Shown here: positions 10,876 to 22,790 of the stretch, in pieces
How positions within the stretch are numbered: the first letter of the stretch is position 1
Layout of the letters: every line of letters begins with the position of its first letter
NCBI GenBank assembly: GCA_950295325.1
Contig: OX485804.1
Span: 22,508,001-22,568,000 of the forward strand
Direction: 5' to 3'
From: Polytrichum commune
Taxonomy: Eukaryota; Streptophyta; Polytrichopsida; Polytrichales; Polytrichaceae
DNA length: 60,000 bases
The notes under the pieces: generated by a model
Database searches by the model: none
Told to the model about the DNA's origin: nothing
What the model saw: the letters and a program-made list of their open reading frames with translations, nothing else
Made by a program: the position numbers and the translations under genes

Positions 10876-12337
10876 ATTGATCCTTTGAACAAGGAGGTTT
10901 GACCGCTAGTTAATAAATGGGCCAATTGAGTTTGTGAGATAAATGGTTCAAGTCCAAGACTTTAGACAAATCACCGTTTATTTATATCTCCTCAGGATTA
11001 TTAAACATCATAGCAACCTCTTTTTTTGTCAGAGCAATCTTAGAGTGCAAATAAAGAGATATAGAACACTTTATGAGTTGAGAATGGCTGATTTGGACAT
11101 AACATTATTCAACTGAGTATGGAGGGAGGGTAGGTGGGGCCAAGAATATGTCAAATTGTATTCAAAATTATATCATGGCTATTCTCTTAGCAGAGCATAT
11201 TCAACCTAATAAACTCGGGTGAAGCACTATCACTGAATATTTCTTCTCTGGTAAGATGATTTCATAGAAGTGCAAACTCAACTTCATGAAGGTTTCAAGC
11301 TAGTTCATGAACCTTTCAACCAAAATTATTAGAGTGTTCTACTAATCTTACGAACCTTCTAAGTTACTTCATGATTCCCTTAAATTGACTTGACAATGTT
11401 GACATGCGCCATACCTCAATTTTATGATACTAGACTTTTACCTCTAGCAACTTCATGAATCTTTGAAAACCAATTTTATAAATATTTTTGTTGTACGCGG
11501 TTTTCGTATTCTCAACTTCTCAACTTCTTGCCTCCTCATTTTGTAGTCTTTGCCTTCTTGTTGTTAATTGGTCCCTTTTTGTTATGTGTTTACCTAGAAG
11601 CCTTTTGCCTTGACGTCAATTTTTCTTTGGTCCTTCATTAGAATACCTCAAAGCCGCAAGGAAGCACTAATATTATATCATTATTAATGATGATGTACAC
11701 GCAATCATTGCAAACATGGTCCACGGTTGGATAAGAGAGGTCAATCAAAATTTTAGTAGAGCTTGTTGTGGGATGCGAATAGGAGAATCTCATACATGAT
11801 GTAGTATGTACCGTTCCTTTTTGAAATAGAGTTATATAGTTTATGAATTTGATTTTGTGAAGTTGTGCATATGGGTATCAAATCATGAAATTGTTCACAA
11901 CATGTAGTGAAATTAGTTGAAAGTTCAAGCTAAATTGGTTATCTATGTAGTGAACTTGGTTCATGACTCCAATGAAATTCGTAGAACCTATTGCTAAATT
12001 GGTTTGTTAAATTATGAAATTGAGTTTGCACTTACGTGAATTCATCTTACTAAAGGAGTATCAAAATGAAACAACTAATAGCAACTGATAATATTACGGA
12101 GGCTTCAATTTTAACCACTCACACATTCTAAAAGACGAAAAGGCTGAGGAAAAGGGAGGCATGTGTTGCAAGATTTCGGTGAAATAAGAAAGAACGTATG
12201 TGGTCAACACTACATACATATGAGTTATTGGAATTGAAAATTTTGTAAATACAACACATTGGTAGATTTGCATGTTCAGCGATGCAACACGACTACGTAG
12301 GACTCATATGTCGGTAGTACAATGTCCATGGAGATTT
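10876..12337. other. intergenic, nothing recognised
   Basis: AT-rich sequence without domain-bearing frames. Words such as TTCATGAA and AAGTTCATGA recur between 11270 and 12010, suggesting old internal duplication, but no unit can be drawn. Confidence 0.45.
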
Positions 12338-12540
12338 TTGGGCATAATCAGTTGATATCCTAATGTTTCTAAGTCCAACCAAATACATGTGGACGTCTTT
12401 CAATTTTTCTTCATTAAATTGGGGTATGTTCCATAAATTCCTCTAAAACGATCAATAATTTTATTAAAGTCTTGAACTTCAACTGATCATTTCTCAATCT
12501 CAACCGGTTTTTAAATCCACAAAGCCAAAGAGGTTATGGG
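12338..12540 (-). mobile_element. family E element, copy E3 (reverse)
   Basis: Reads as the complement of the E series: TTTTGGGCATAATCAGTTGA, AAGTCCAACCAAATACATGT, TTTCTTCATTAAATTGGGGT, CCATAAATTCCTCTAAAACG, AGTCTTGAACTTCAACTG, TCTCAATCTCAACCGGTT. Moderately diverged. Confidence 0.65.
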
Positions 12541-13552
12541 ATCATAAGTGCATCAGGGTGGAGGCAAGAATGCTAATTTTCTAAAGCAATAGAGGGCATT
12601 TGGTTTCCATGATATGATGACTATCAACATGATGATCTCAAGTTTATAGAGGGACTTGAGTTACTTAACATGTGAAGATAAGAAATCAAACCTCGTTCCT
12701 CTCTCTAATACAATTGTAAAGGGGCCCTTCTAGCACATGATGTGCTTCATTTTTACTTTTTTTCTTGGGGGGGGGGGGGTACTTGCAAAAAATGTAGAAA
12801 CTACATGCAATAAAACATAGGGTTTCGTATATTAAATATGGTTAAATAATTACATATAATATAGGGTGCTCTAGGTGTGTGAAACATGATTAAATGTAAT
12901 ATGGCATTTGACATAATACCATAAAATTACTTAAGTGATACATATCAAATACCAGGGCCATAAAGGGCTACATATGAAAAATCACATATTTTGCACTTCA
13001 ATAATGGAAAATGAATGAATAGTTGTTGACCTTTTTTTGGTGAAGAATCAAGAATGGATGAAATCACTTGTAAGATGTCTCCTAGGATTTCAAGGGGGTT
13101 GAGACGTGAGAAATTAAGGAGATTTGCACAAAGTGGGGTTGGGGTTAGGGCATCACACTAGACTCATCACTTGCATTTCCTCTCCTATGTTAGGTTATGT
13201 TTTGTTTTGATTTGTGATTGGTAGGAGCAATCAGAGGCATTATGTACGGTTCATAATCATGTTCTAATGATGATCAATTAGTGTTGGAGGATGTAGGTCA
13301 TAAATTTGTAACATGCTTGGAGCATTGAGCTGAGATATGTAGTTACATGTGTTCTTGTAATGGTTGTTCCTTTTTATGTGGCATCCTCTTTAGGGTTAGA
13401 CTTGGTTGATAGTGTGGATAATTTGTTAAATTGTGGATTTAGAGCTATTTGTTTTGTCTTTTGCTTCTCGTAACATTGTTGGCCTTGGTTGTTACCAGTT
13501 TGTTTGTGCTTACAAGCATTTGTGGGCCACTAAGAAATCCCGTTAAAGCAAT
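12541..13552. other. intergenic with a poly(G) run
   Basis: A G homopolymer of about 12 bases near 12768. No gene recognised. Confidence 0.45.
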
Positions 13553-13695
13553 GTCCATGTAGATTTTTGGGCATGACTAGTTAAAATCCAAGTGTCTCAA
13601 AGTCCAATTGGTTACATGTTGTGACCTTTTGGTTTTTCTTTAATTGTTTGAGGTATATTTCATAGATCCCTCTAAATTGATGGGTTTGAGGTGCT
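13553..13695 (-). mobile_element. family E fragment, copy E4 (reverse)
   Basis: Shares GATTTTTGGGCATGACTAG, AAGTCCAATTGGTTACATGT, GTTTTTCTTTAATTG, GAGGTATATTTCATAGATCC and CTCTAAATTGATGGGT with E3 and E5. Truncated at its right side. Confidence 0.55.
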
Positions 13696-15134
13696 ATTGG
13701 TTTTAATTTATGGTCGTTGGGTTTTGTAGATGGCTAAATGTACAAAGACTGGAAGCAAAGAAACATGGCTTTGGCTATTGTGCAACATTATTTGCAAGAT
13801 TGGTAAGAACATTATCGGGTGTAGATATCACTAATTATTCAGATTATTTTCTATGCATCTATCTAAATTCTTCCCACTTTGACAAACAAGGTCAAATTGA
13901 ATATCTCAATACTTTAGTCACTTTTGATATGTCAGTTGATCTCATATTAGTTAAATGCCCATTTAGTGAAGTGTTTGAAGCACGTATACCAAATGGCTAT
14001 TGTATCATACTATAAGTTTTTAGTTCTAAAGGAGGTTGAAAGTTGATGTTGTGTTTGTTCATGTGCAGTTTGCAATGGTGGTGGGTGTTGACCTTGCATT
14101 TGTGGGTGCTCAACAATTCGATTGTTTTTTTTGAGTTACGGCACTATTAAGTGGAGCACCTCCGAGATCTACATGACTTCTTTGGATGCTTTGGCAAGTG
14201 TTTTGTAAATTTATGTGGATACATAGTATATAGATTTTTTTTTTATAAGGCATGTGGAAACCTTGTAATTAAAACTTTTAGACACATATGGCTAGCCTTA
14301 AAGCATGACATCAAGGTTTATAACTACGCCATAATTTTGAAACCCCTTAAATTGTGTTAGCGTACATAAAATTTTAGTGTTGTCTTCTTTTGTTTATGAC
14401 ATGTGCATGCAATTTATTGTTGTTATTAATATACTACTAAGCTACTTTGCATTGGTCTTGATTGTGATTTCAAACCATAAACCTTGAACCCTATAGTTTG
14501 TTTGTTTTCCTTGTTTGGTACATGTGCTTCTGGTGAGGCTTATAGTAAATCATACATTTTAAAAACTTTGGGGAATTGGGGATTATTTTTTTACATATAA
14601 GTAATATAGGGCACCATTAAATCAATTGCTCAACATCGTAATTACCATAATTACCACAATTACCTATAGGGTGCCAATAATCACAACAATTATTATTATT
14701 TTGAAAATTGGCATGCCTTTATAATCTATTCTAGTAAGTAAATAGCCCCCCAAAAAATACTATGTTAACCCAAGAGTTTAACAATTGTGACACCACTTTA
14801 GGAAAAACATCATAAAATGTCAAAAGTGGGACAAAACTCCCTACCAAAACACGAATTAGTGAGATACTTTAAGAACACTTATATTTCTCTTAAAACATAA
14901 CATAACATAACATAACATAACATAACATACCAAACCAAACGAAGAAGAAAACACGAGAACGCGCGGGTGATGAGCGAGTAGGCAGGGAGACAGGCGGGTG
15001 GTCGGCCCAAGACATGTAAGTAAGGAAGGAAGGTAAAAAGCAAGGTCAGTGAAGCAAGCAAGTGAGCGGCGAGGGGAATGATGTAAGTTTGATTAGGTGT
15101 GCATGCTACACAGTGTAGTGTACAGTAAAAGGGA
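13696..15134. other. intergenic; pentanucleotide microsatellite
   Basis: (CATAA)6 at 14896-14925. Frames at 13710-14015 (101 codons) and 14151-14360 (69 codons) show no recognised domain and are not supported as genes. Confidence 0.45.
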
Positions 15135-15335
15135 GGGTTTTGGGGCATTATCGGTTGAGATCCCCATGTTTTCCCCAGTCCAACCGGAGGTTACAGGTCG
15201 TGAGCTTTCGGTTCCCGTTTACTAAATTGAGGCATCCGTGTTCCATGGATTCCTCTACAACGATCCATAATTCTCCTCAAGTCTTCACCCTCGACCGGGT
15301 ATTCCTCAACCTCACCTGGCTCATCTGTTCACTGA
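15135..15335 (-). mobile_element. family E element, copy E5 (reverse), upstream of the CslA gene
   Basis: One of the better-preserved E copies in the window: TTTTGGGGCATTATCGGTTG, GAGATCCCCATGTTTTCC, AGTCCAACCGGAGGTTACAG, TTTCGGTTCCCGTTTACTAA, TTGAGGCATCCGTGTTCCAT, GGATTCCTCTACAACGATCC, AAGTCTTCACCCTCGACCGG, ACCTGGCTCATCTG. It ends about 0.93 kb before the CslA start codon. Confidence 0.7.
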
Positions 15336-16265
15336 TGCCATGTATTACAGAAGTAACTTACCGAGTCCAAAGGGGAGGGGAGGGAGGGAGCGAAGGGTGA
15401 GTCATCACCTCCCTCTCCCTCAGTTGATCGATCACTCACTCAGTTGGGAGTTGGGGGGGGGGGGGGGGGGGCAGGACAGACAGAAATAATGCAGCATTAT
15501 TAAGGGAGGTGAGGGGGTGGGGCCCTGGCTGGCGGGGAGGAAGGAGAGAGCTAGGCCCCTCCGGCCTCCAGCGGCCTGGCCTGGCCTGCTCCTGCTCCTG
15601 CTCCTGCTCCTGCGCTGCCTGCAGCAGCCTCATTGTAAGCTCTTCTTATGATATGAGTAGCTGCCTCACTCTCATCAACTTACCACCATCGCCCCCCGGC
15701 GGCAGCACCACCAGCAGCAGCACCAATTCCACCTTAGCCATAGCCTGCAGCCGGACTGACTGATTACCTAGTTTGATCTAGCCTACGTTACCGAGGAGCA
15801 GTCCCTGCAGCAGCAGCAACATCATCATCTTCATCATCAGCAACAGCAGCCCTGCAGTTAGCAGCAACAGGAGCAGGGGATTAGGAGCTGGCCAACGCCC
15901 AACATCCATTCCTTCACATTCAGGGTCAGGGTCAGGGTAGGGATAGTAGACTTTGAGCTTCATCAGGTTGTAGGACAGTTTTCGGGAAGGTTGATGATCA
16001 TGAGCGGCTCCAAGCAGATTTTGGTCCTCGGAAGAAGACCGCATTTTGGCAGCAAAAGTGCGTGCATTTCTTCGTCATCGTCATCCCAGGAGGCGCTAGT
16101 TAGCTAGCGAGCGAGCGAGCGAGCTGCAGCGGTTTGGGGACCAAGTTCTATTTTTTGGGATGCAGGAGGTGGGCAGGGTGCTTTAGAGCTGCTAGTTTGT
16201 TTGCGAACTAGCTAGCCGCAGAGCAGATCAGGTGCAAGACTATCTATCCAAGTCGATCGGTCGAG
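15336..16265 (+). promoter_or_regulatory. GC-rich promoter and 5' leader region of the CslA gene
   Basis: Composition changes sharply from AT-rich to GC-rich about 0.9 kb before the start codon. It contains a 19-base G run (15453-15471), a TGCTCC hexamer array (about 15588-15613), CAG/CAT-rich stretches (15690-15850) and a GAGC tetramer run (about 16107-16122). No convincing TATA box is seen. The transcription start and any leader intron cannot be fixed from sequence. Confidence 0.45.
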
Positions 16266-19200
16266 ATGGCGGACACGGTGAGCGACGCGATGGTGAGTCC
16301 CGGGAGCTTCCCCGTGATTGTGAACCAGCTGATCCAGTTGTGGTTGGATGTGCGGGGGCCAATTGTGGCCCCGCTCCTGCAATTCGCCATCAACGTGTGC
16401 TTGGTGATGGTGACAATGCTGTTCGTGGAGCGGATGTTCATGTGCGGGGTGATGGTGTTCGTCAAGTTGCTTAGGAGGACGCCCGAGACACAGTACAAGT
16501 GGGAGCCTATCAATGACTCAGATGTGGAATTTGGCAATGCTGCTTACCCCATGGTGCTGGTGCAGATCCCCATGTTCAACGAGCGAGAGGTAGTGGCTCC
16601 AATCCCCCCTGATGGATTGATTGATTGCAGTGATTGTGTGCTTGAATGTGTTGTTTCGAAGTTTTGGCCAAGTTTTGAAGGCATTTTCGAACTCCCATTG
16701 GAATGATCCAGCGGTTCTTCCTCTATGAATCTCATTACAAATTAATTGTTTGTGAATTGTTGTATCAGGTGTACCAACTGTCAATTCAAGCGGCCTGCGG
16801 ATTGTCGTGGCCGGCTGACCGGATCATCATCCAAGTGCTGGATGACTCCACAGATCCTACCATCAAGGTTTGTTGCGACACTTCTCCATCAGAGCGAGCT
16901 CAGTAGAACAGGACAGGATGCTTTTTGCCCACACAAATAATTCACCGTGACAGAAATCCAAATGGCTCATTGCATTCAATCAATCCCATCAAACTCTATC
17001 TACATCATGTTTCCTCCTAGCCAGAGATTTCTCTACTGATGTGCCAAATTACGCAGATTCTTCTGAGGATGATTTAATCAACCATCTTCGGACACCGGCT
17101 GAGTCACGGCCTACTTTTTAATTTTGTCTCTTGCATCAAACTCATGTGACTCAATGGCGAATTCCCACTCACGTTGCTCTGCCATCATTATTGATTCCTC
17201 CAGGATCTGGTCCAAATGGAAGTCAAGCGTTGGTCTAGCAAGGGCATCAACATCAGGTACGAAGTGCGTAACAACAGGAAGGGGTACAAGGCCGGCGCTC
17301 TGAAACAAGGCATGCGACACTCGTATGTACAGTCTTGTGACTATGTGGCCATCTTCGACGCAGACTTCCAGCCCGAGCCAGAGTTTCTATGGCGCACCGT
17401 CCCCTTCCTCGTGCACAACCCCGATCTCGCTCTCGTCCAGGCCCGCTGGAAATTCGGTACGTTATTTATAAAACGAATTCCTTCTTCTGAATCATCATCA
17501 TAACCCCATTTTGTCCATTCACTCAACCTACCCTCGCCCTGCAAGCTCCCCTGAATCCTGTCTTTTGCGCACCAACCAACCCTTTTTGCATGGTCCTTGG
17601 CTACAGGGGTGCATGCTAGAGAACATCGCTATCATTCACCTCTGTAGCCTGGATCTCTAGCTATCTGCCCGTGTCCGAATCCAGACTCCAGAGGTCACAT
17701 TATCACATTTGGAATCAAGTTTTGGGATCGGTTGTGTCTTCTTAACTCATTCTGGGTACTTAGATCAGTCTACCTCGGGAGCGAGTCTCGTGGAGGGAAT
17801 AAGTGGCACCGACAGGCCATTATGAAAGCTTCTCATCTTGCCCACTAGAATCTCTGACTGAACTTATGCAACGAAATTATAGGTGTGGACAAAAGATACT
17901 GTCCAGCTGCCACTGTTTTGTCATCAATCTAAAATTAGATACATTTATGCAACCCATTTATTACTATGTTGAGAAGCTTGAGCAGTTACTTTTCTTTACC
18001 TTGGAATAAGTAGATTTACTTTGACCTTGACGAAATATTATAACTGAACTGATTCAAGAAGCCACAGTTGTTTCTGAACTCACATGTCGTAAAATGCAAT
18101 TGACCAGTCTGATTGCACCCTTCGAGAGCCCTGTCTGTCTTTTGTGCGGGCTGTTGTCAGGTGCTAGCCGAGTCCATCCTACCATGCAGATAGCCCAGAC
18201 TCCTAAGGAACAGGTAGACATCAATTATTGAGGGTCATGCCAGGCAGGGTAAAACTGAGGGCACACATTTCTAGACACTAACTGATTGCATGTACGGCTC
18301 TGAAAATGTGGAACATAAGGTCAAAAACTTGTTGATGTCACTTGTGACTACGTACTCCTGACTAAAGTGAACATAAGTTGGGTTATATGGGAAATTTACA
18401 GTAGCTAGCTCCAACAACAATACCTAGTGTTACCATGCACAGAGAGGTACTGTAACAGCTGCCATAATAGCCACTCAAACTAGGTTGTCACACCCACTGA
18501 GCAGTGAGGCAAATATGAAACTAGCCCCGGCCTACAACCCCTGTGTGGGTAAACAGGAAAACAGAGCAAAGTCGTTCCAAATGGATACTTTTAAGGCCAG
18601 CCTAACCACCGCTGGCGATGTTGTGCTTTTAGAGTTGCAACATGTTATTGAATTGGTACTTGCACCAATTCGGCTCCTGTACGCCGTTATGAATTTGCAA
18701 CATATGACCTGTGTTCTATTTTTCATCCTTCAGTCACTTTATAGCCGAATTTGCTGAAGGATTGACGGCCAGGATTGTATATCCCATTTGCAAATTCACA
18801 CAATTGCAATTTGCAGGCACCAATGTGCTCATTATTGAGTTTGTGGTGCAGTGAATTCCAACGAGTGCTTGATGACGAAGATGCAAGAGGTGTCTTTGAA
18901 CTACCATTTCTCTGTGGAGCAACGGGTGGGATCTGCAACATACGGCTTTTTTGGATTCAATGGTAAGTGAACACTCTTAGGAGTTTCGACGTCAATTTTC
19001 TCAATAGCTTGAATCATGTTCAAGTAGATTGAAACTTTTTGGTGATGGATAATTCCCGGTTAATTCAATCTGATGCAATCCTTCTTATACTTTGCAATTA
19101 GGATGATTAACTAAAAGATGGTTTTCCGGCAATATAAAAAATGCAGGCACAGCAGGAGTATGGCGAATTCGTGCTATGGAGGAAGCAGGTGGTTGGAATG

Positions 19201-20691
19201 ATCGGACCACTGTTGAGGACATGGACTTGGCTGTCCGGGCTAGTCTGTGTGGCTGGAAGTTTGTATATATTCACGACCTAGAGTGCAAGAATGAGCTCCC
19301 AAGTACATTCAAGGCATTCCGATTCCAACAACATCGTTGGTCTTGCGGTCCAGCCAACCTTTTCCGCAAAGTGCTTCCTCAAATTCTCAAGAGCCAGGTA
19401 ATTCATGGCTTCTGTTTGGTCGCAATCAATTTCCATCCATAATTTCGTCTCTGTCACGAATGTCACGACCGTCACTAATTCGAATTTCTACCGTGCCAGA
19501 CAGATTTTGTCCCAAGAGGTGAAACTGACTAGGGTTTTGGGTTTCTGGCTATGTGCAGAAAGTGAAGTTGTGGAAGAGATTGCACATGATCTACGCCTTC
19601 TTCTTTGTCCGCAAGATTGTTGCCCACATTGTGACTTTCACATTCTACTGCGTCGTGATTCCGGCGTCAGTGCTAGTTCCCGAAGTTGACTTGCCATTCT
19701 GGGGAGCTGTATACGTTCCATCGACTATCACACTTTTGAACGCCATCACCACACCCAAGTGAGTAATTCCTTTCCAACTCTTCTCGCAGGCAACCTTCCA
19801 CATTCTGCGGAAAGTCTTGAAGATCAGAATTTCAAAGACATGCTCGATGGATTCTCTTTACTCCATAGCCTAGCCTTGTGAATGTCTCACTGGCTCCACC
19901 AAAAAAACTAGGAAGCGAGCATCCACCCATTTATCCTTCCATGGAGGACACAATTGCTCATCACTGTGTGTGGCTTGGTCACTGTGGCAGGTCATTGCAC
20001 TTGTTGGTGTTCTGGATCCTTTTCGAGAACGTCATGTCCCTGCACCGAACAAAGGCCACCATCATCGGGTTGTTGGATATGGGGAATGTGAACGAATGGG
20101 TCGTGACTGAGAAACTAGGAAATCTGATGAAATATAGGTCTGCCAAGTATGGAAAGAAGTACACCTTGCAACGAATGGCAAGCAATTTGCTGGCGAGGGG
20201 ATGGAAAATGGGCGAGAGGTGAGCAAATCTTCCTCCCTACAACCTTCGGTGCAATTGTGCTCATATTATGAATTATTCATTTCTGATTAACTCCCTAAAA
20301 ACTCTTGATGATGAATACAAAGCGGTGATTATGATCATATGCTTACATCGTGTTCCACTTCATGCAAGAACTAGAAGTGCATTTGTGTTTGGAATTCCAA
20401 ACAGAAACTCTTTGAAAAATCTTAATGATGATGAAATCATGGCGGTGGATTATGATGACATGGTTACGTTGTGTTCCACTTCAAGCAATAACTTGAAATG
20501 CATTTTGCTTGTGGAATTCCAGGGTGAACATCCTGGAGTTGTGGACAGGAGGATTCTTGATGTTCTGCGCATGGTACGACTTCTATTTCCAAGGAAGGAA
20601 TCATTTCTTCGTCTACTTGTTCCTACAATCCTGTGCATTCCTGATCATGGGTTTCGGTTACGTCGGCACATTCGTTCCGAATTATTCATAG
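16266..20691 (+). CDS. CslA: cellulose synthase-like A, glucomannan 4-beta-mannosyltransferase (8 exons)
   Basis: Exons: 16266-16589, 16769-16867, 17204-17456, 18852-18962, 19147-19397, 19559-19758, 19991-20218, 20523-20691 (TAG). All introns are GT...AG, phases close, and the total is 1635 bp or 544 residues, normal for CslA. The family polymerises beta-1,4-mannan/glucomannan from GDP-mannose and GDP-glucose in the Golgi for the cell wall. Seen: an N-terminal membrane helix (about 34-68), PMFNERE (102-108), DDSTD (133-137), DADFQP (193-198), TVEDMD (284-289) and QQHRW (323-327), then four or five C-terminal membrane segments (about 357-386, 395-436, 490-510, 516-541) with HRTKAT near 431. 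These are the GT2 D, DxD, ED and QxxRW signatures. The start is chosen at GAGATGGCGG, with an N terminus of family length. Residue 297 is Cys where the family usually has Arg. No frame damage. Confidence 0.97.
17457..18851 (+). other. intron 3 of CslA, longest (1395 bp)
   Basis: Donor GTACGT directly after a phase-1 G and acceptor TTTGTGGTGCAG before TGAATTCC. The split codon gives Val226. The other introns are 161-336 bp. The intron contains no recognised element; frames at 17803-18009 and 18485-18757 are not supported. Confidence 0.85.
20296..20522 (+). repeat. tandem duplication at the 3' end of CslA intron 7
   Basis: Two copies offset by about 120 bp share TGATGATGAA, GCGGTG-ATTATGAT, GTGTTCCACTTCA-GCAA and the final GGAATTCCA (20391 and 20513). 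The downstream copy ends in the used acceptor CCAG at 20519-20522. The upstream copy reads CCAA and so lacks AG. Confidence 0.8.
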
Positions 20692-20900
20692 TGTAGCTAC
20701 AGTAATCCCACCCCCCCGATCCCCTTCCATCCTTAGACCTTAGAATCAAGTTCCCAAAATTTTCCAAGAGTTTTTTTTTTTGGAGGTGTATTGCCTCATT
20801 ATGCTGATCAATATATAAAGTGAGTGGGTCTGGGCCACAACATTCGTGTAACATAAAAGCTGTAATAATCTTCATGATGTTATGATGGAAATACCAAACT
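20692..20900 (+). terminator. probable 3' UTR and poly(A) region of CslA
   Basis: AT-rich tail after the stop with a T-run (about 20770), a TGTAA word and AATAAT at about 20863-20868, plant-type polyadenylation words. The cleavage site is not determinable. Confidence 0.3.
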
Positions 20901-21774
20901 CCACTCAAATCAATTCCTTTCAACACTTGCCTCAGATCACACCTCTTTTCTTCACCTTGCATCAACTCTTTCATGTTGGAATATGAATTTCTGAATGGGG
21001 GTTTGAATTTTGTCACCATGTGCTGCGTCTGTCATGTTTAGAGGAATTATGGTGTCCAAGAATGAGACTGATTAGATGATGTAGAATTGATTTGGATCTT
21101 CTTCACTGACAACCTAGTTATAAGGGAGACCACAATCATGATGAGGCTTGACTCATCGTTTGTTTATAATGAGGCTTGACTCATCGTTTCTGGATTGACT
21201 GCAATATTGATTCACTTTGTCACTAATTTGCTCCAATCAATCAGTCGTCAAACTTCTTGAAAGGTTGGAGCATTAAGGTGATTCCTCTTGAGAAATTATA
21301 TCAAATGCCCAACATTTGTGCACTTGGCTCCAGTCTCTTGAAGAGAATTGCGCAACAAATGCACTTCTAGTTATGCACATGACGTACATTTTGAAATCGT
21401 CTTGGAAAATGGAAATCTGTCCTCACTATTTCAACTGAAATGATAGCAGGAGTTGTTTCCAATCCCTCCAGAAGACAATTCAATATGTGTTTGAGTTAGT
21501 GAACCTACCAACTGGACCTTTCCTTCTACGCTACCCGAAATTGCTGGCACTAAGCTGGATATCACATGGATCGAGTACTAATAATTTTCTGAACACAGCT
21601 TGATCAAGAGATTATTACAAGGATGGGCCAACCTAATAAGTGAACCCTAGATCCCCACTACAAAACCTGTTGAGAATTTCTTTGCCCGTGGAAGCAAAGT
21701 CGGAAGATTTCACCATTCAATTCCAGCTCACTTGAGACTCTGGGCTTACCTAAGGTCGCTCAAAAGTACAGTTT
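20901..21774. other. intergenic, no feature recognised
   Basis: A short direct repeat ATGAGGCTTGACTCATCGTT lies at about 21141 and 21170. Nothing else supported. Confidence 0.45.
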
Positions 21775-22122
21775 GCAGGCCTTATGTGGTCACTCTTATG
21801 AAATTTGACACCTTCATTTGAGTTTGTAGTTAAGAACAAATACCCAAAAGACATGTGTTCCGATGAGATGAACTATGTGCTCAAAATGTAGATTTCATTC
21901 CTAGTTCCATTGATGACACAATTGGGTGGGTCTGTCATGCAACCATTTGAAGAGAAAAAAAAACCTTCACTTTGATCACTTCTCATAAAGTTTTCGCATC
22001 TAGTCTCCGATTGAAATGACAATCTGTGTGATCCGCAATTGCTAACCGAATGAGATAATTTTCGATCCGATCTGACGCCGAAGATTGTCTGTGGAGTTAA
22101 AGTGCCCACAATAAGGCCACAT
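21775..22122 (+). mobile_element. family B element (relative of A), copy B1
   Basis: Begins in the CCTTATGTGGTCACTCTTAT block. It continues with the A/B core AAAAGACATGTGTTCCGATG, GAACTATGTGCTCAAAATGT, then the B-specific tail ACTTTGATCACTTCTCAT, TTTCGCATCTAGTCTCCGAT, GAAATGACAATCTGTGTGAT, CGCAATTGCTAACCGAATGA, and ends GTGCCCACAATAAGGCCACA. The tail is what separates B from A. Confidence 0.6.
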
Positions 22123-22790
22123 ACATTAGAATATTCGTAGAAAAACTGATGACGTTGCTTGAGTTGGCCAGAATGTCATAGAATCTGCAGACATCTGTCC
22201 CTAGTCTCTCTTGTACATTTTGATGGTTTTCACGTGAACCAAGTACCGATAATGTTCTGAAGACGGATTGGTTATTTCAGAGATAGGTGTATATTTCAGA
22301 TAAAGAGACGAGCTCCTTCCATGCGTCTAACCTAAGGTTACAATTGTCACCGCCTTTCTAGGCATCGACAATTCATTTTACCATACTATAAGGTATGTGG
22401 CGCTCTGGCCTTACTGTGGACACTATCAACTTCACATACAAAGTTAGTTCTTTGATCATATTGGAAATTGTCTTATCCACTTTAGCAATTGCGAATCACG
22501 CAAACTGTCATTTCAAGTTGAAATGTAAAAGTTGTAAAAATTAAGATGAAAGTTCTTTTTTAGTAAGCTAGCCCGTAGGTCCTTCCAAATTTGTTAAGTA
22601 TTGAACCTAGAAACAAGAAAAGAATAAAATGTTAGTTTTTTTAACCAACGTGAATGTGAGTCCGTTAGCCTCACTCAAATCATGACTTACCATGATGGAA
22701 GGTAAGGTGTTATGCCTTCCTTTCAGGAGGTGAATTCCGTTCTATGTCCTAGGCGGAGTAATATAGCCTACAGTTAGTATTTATGTTTTT
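22123..22790. other. intergenic with a diverged B fragment
   Basis: About 22380-22550 contains TTACTGTGGACACTATCAAC and GCAAACTGTCATTTCAAGTT, both seen in B copies. No gene recognised. Confidence 0.35.

Noticed and set aside
15436-16044. Frames in the CslA leader (Gln-Glu, Cys-Ser and Leu-Met repeats)
   Set aside because: Produced by simple repeats such as TGCTCC and CAG/CAT; upstream of the gene and without domains.
20645-21019. 124-codon minus-strand frame overlapping the CslA 3' end
   Set aside because: Antisense to the last exon and 3' UTR of a well-supported gene; no recognisable domain.
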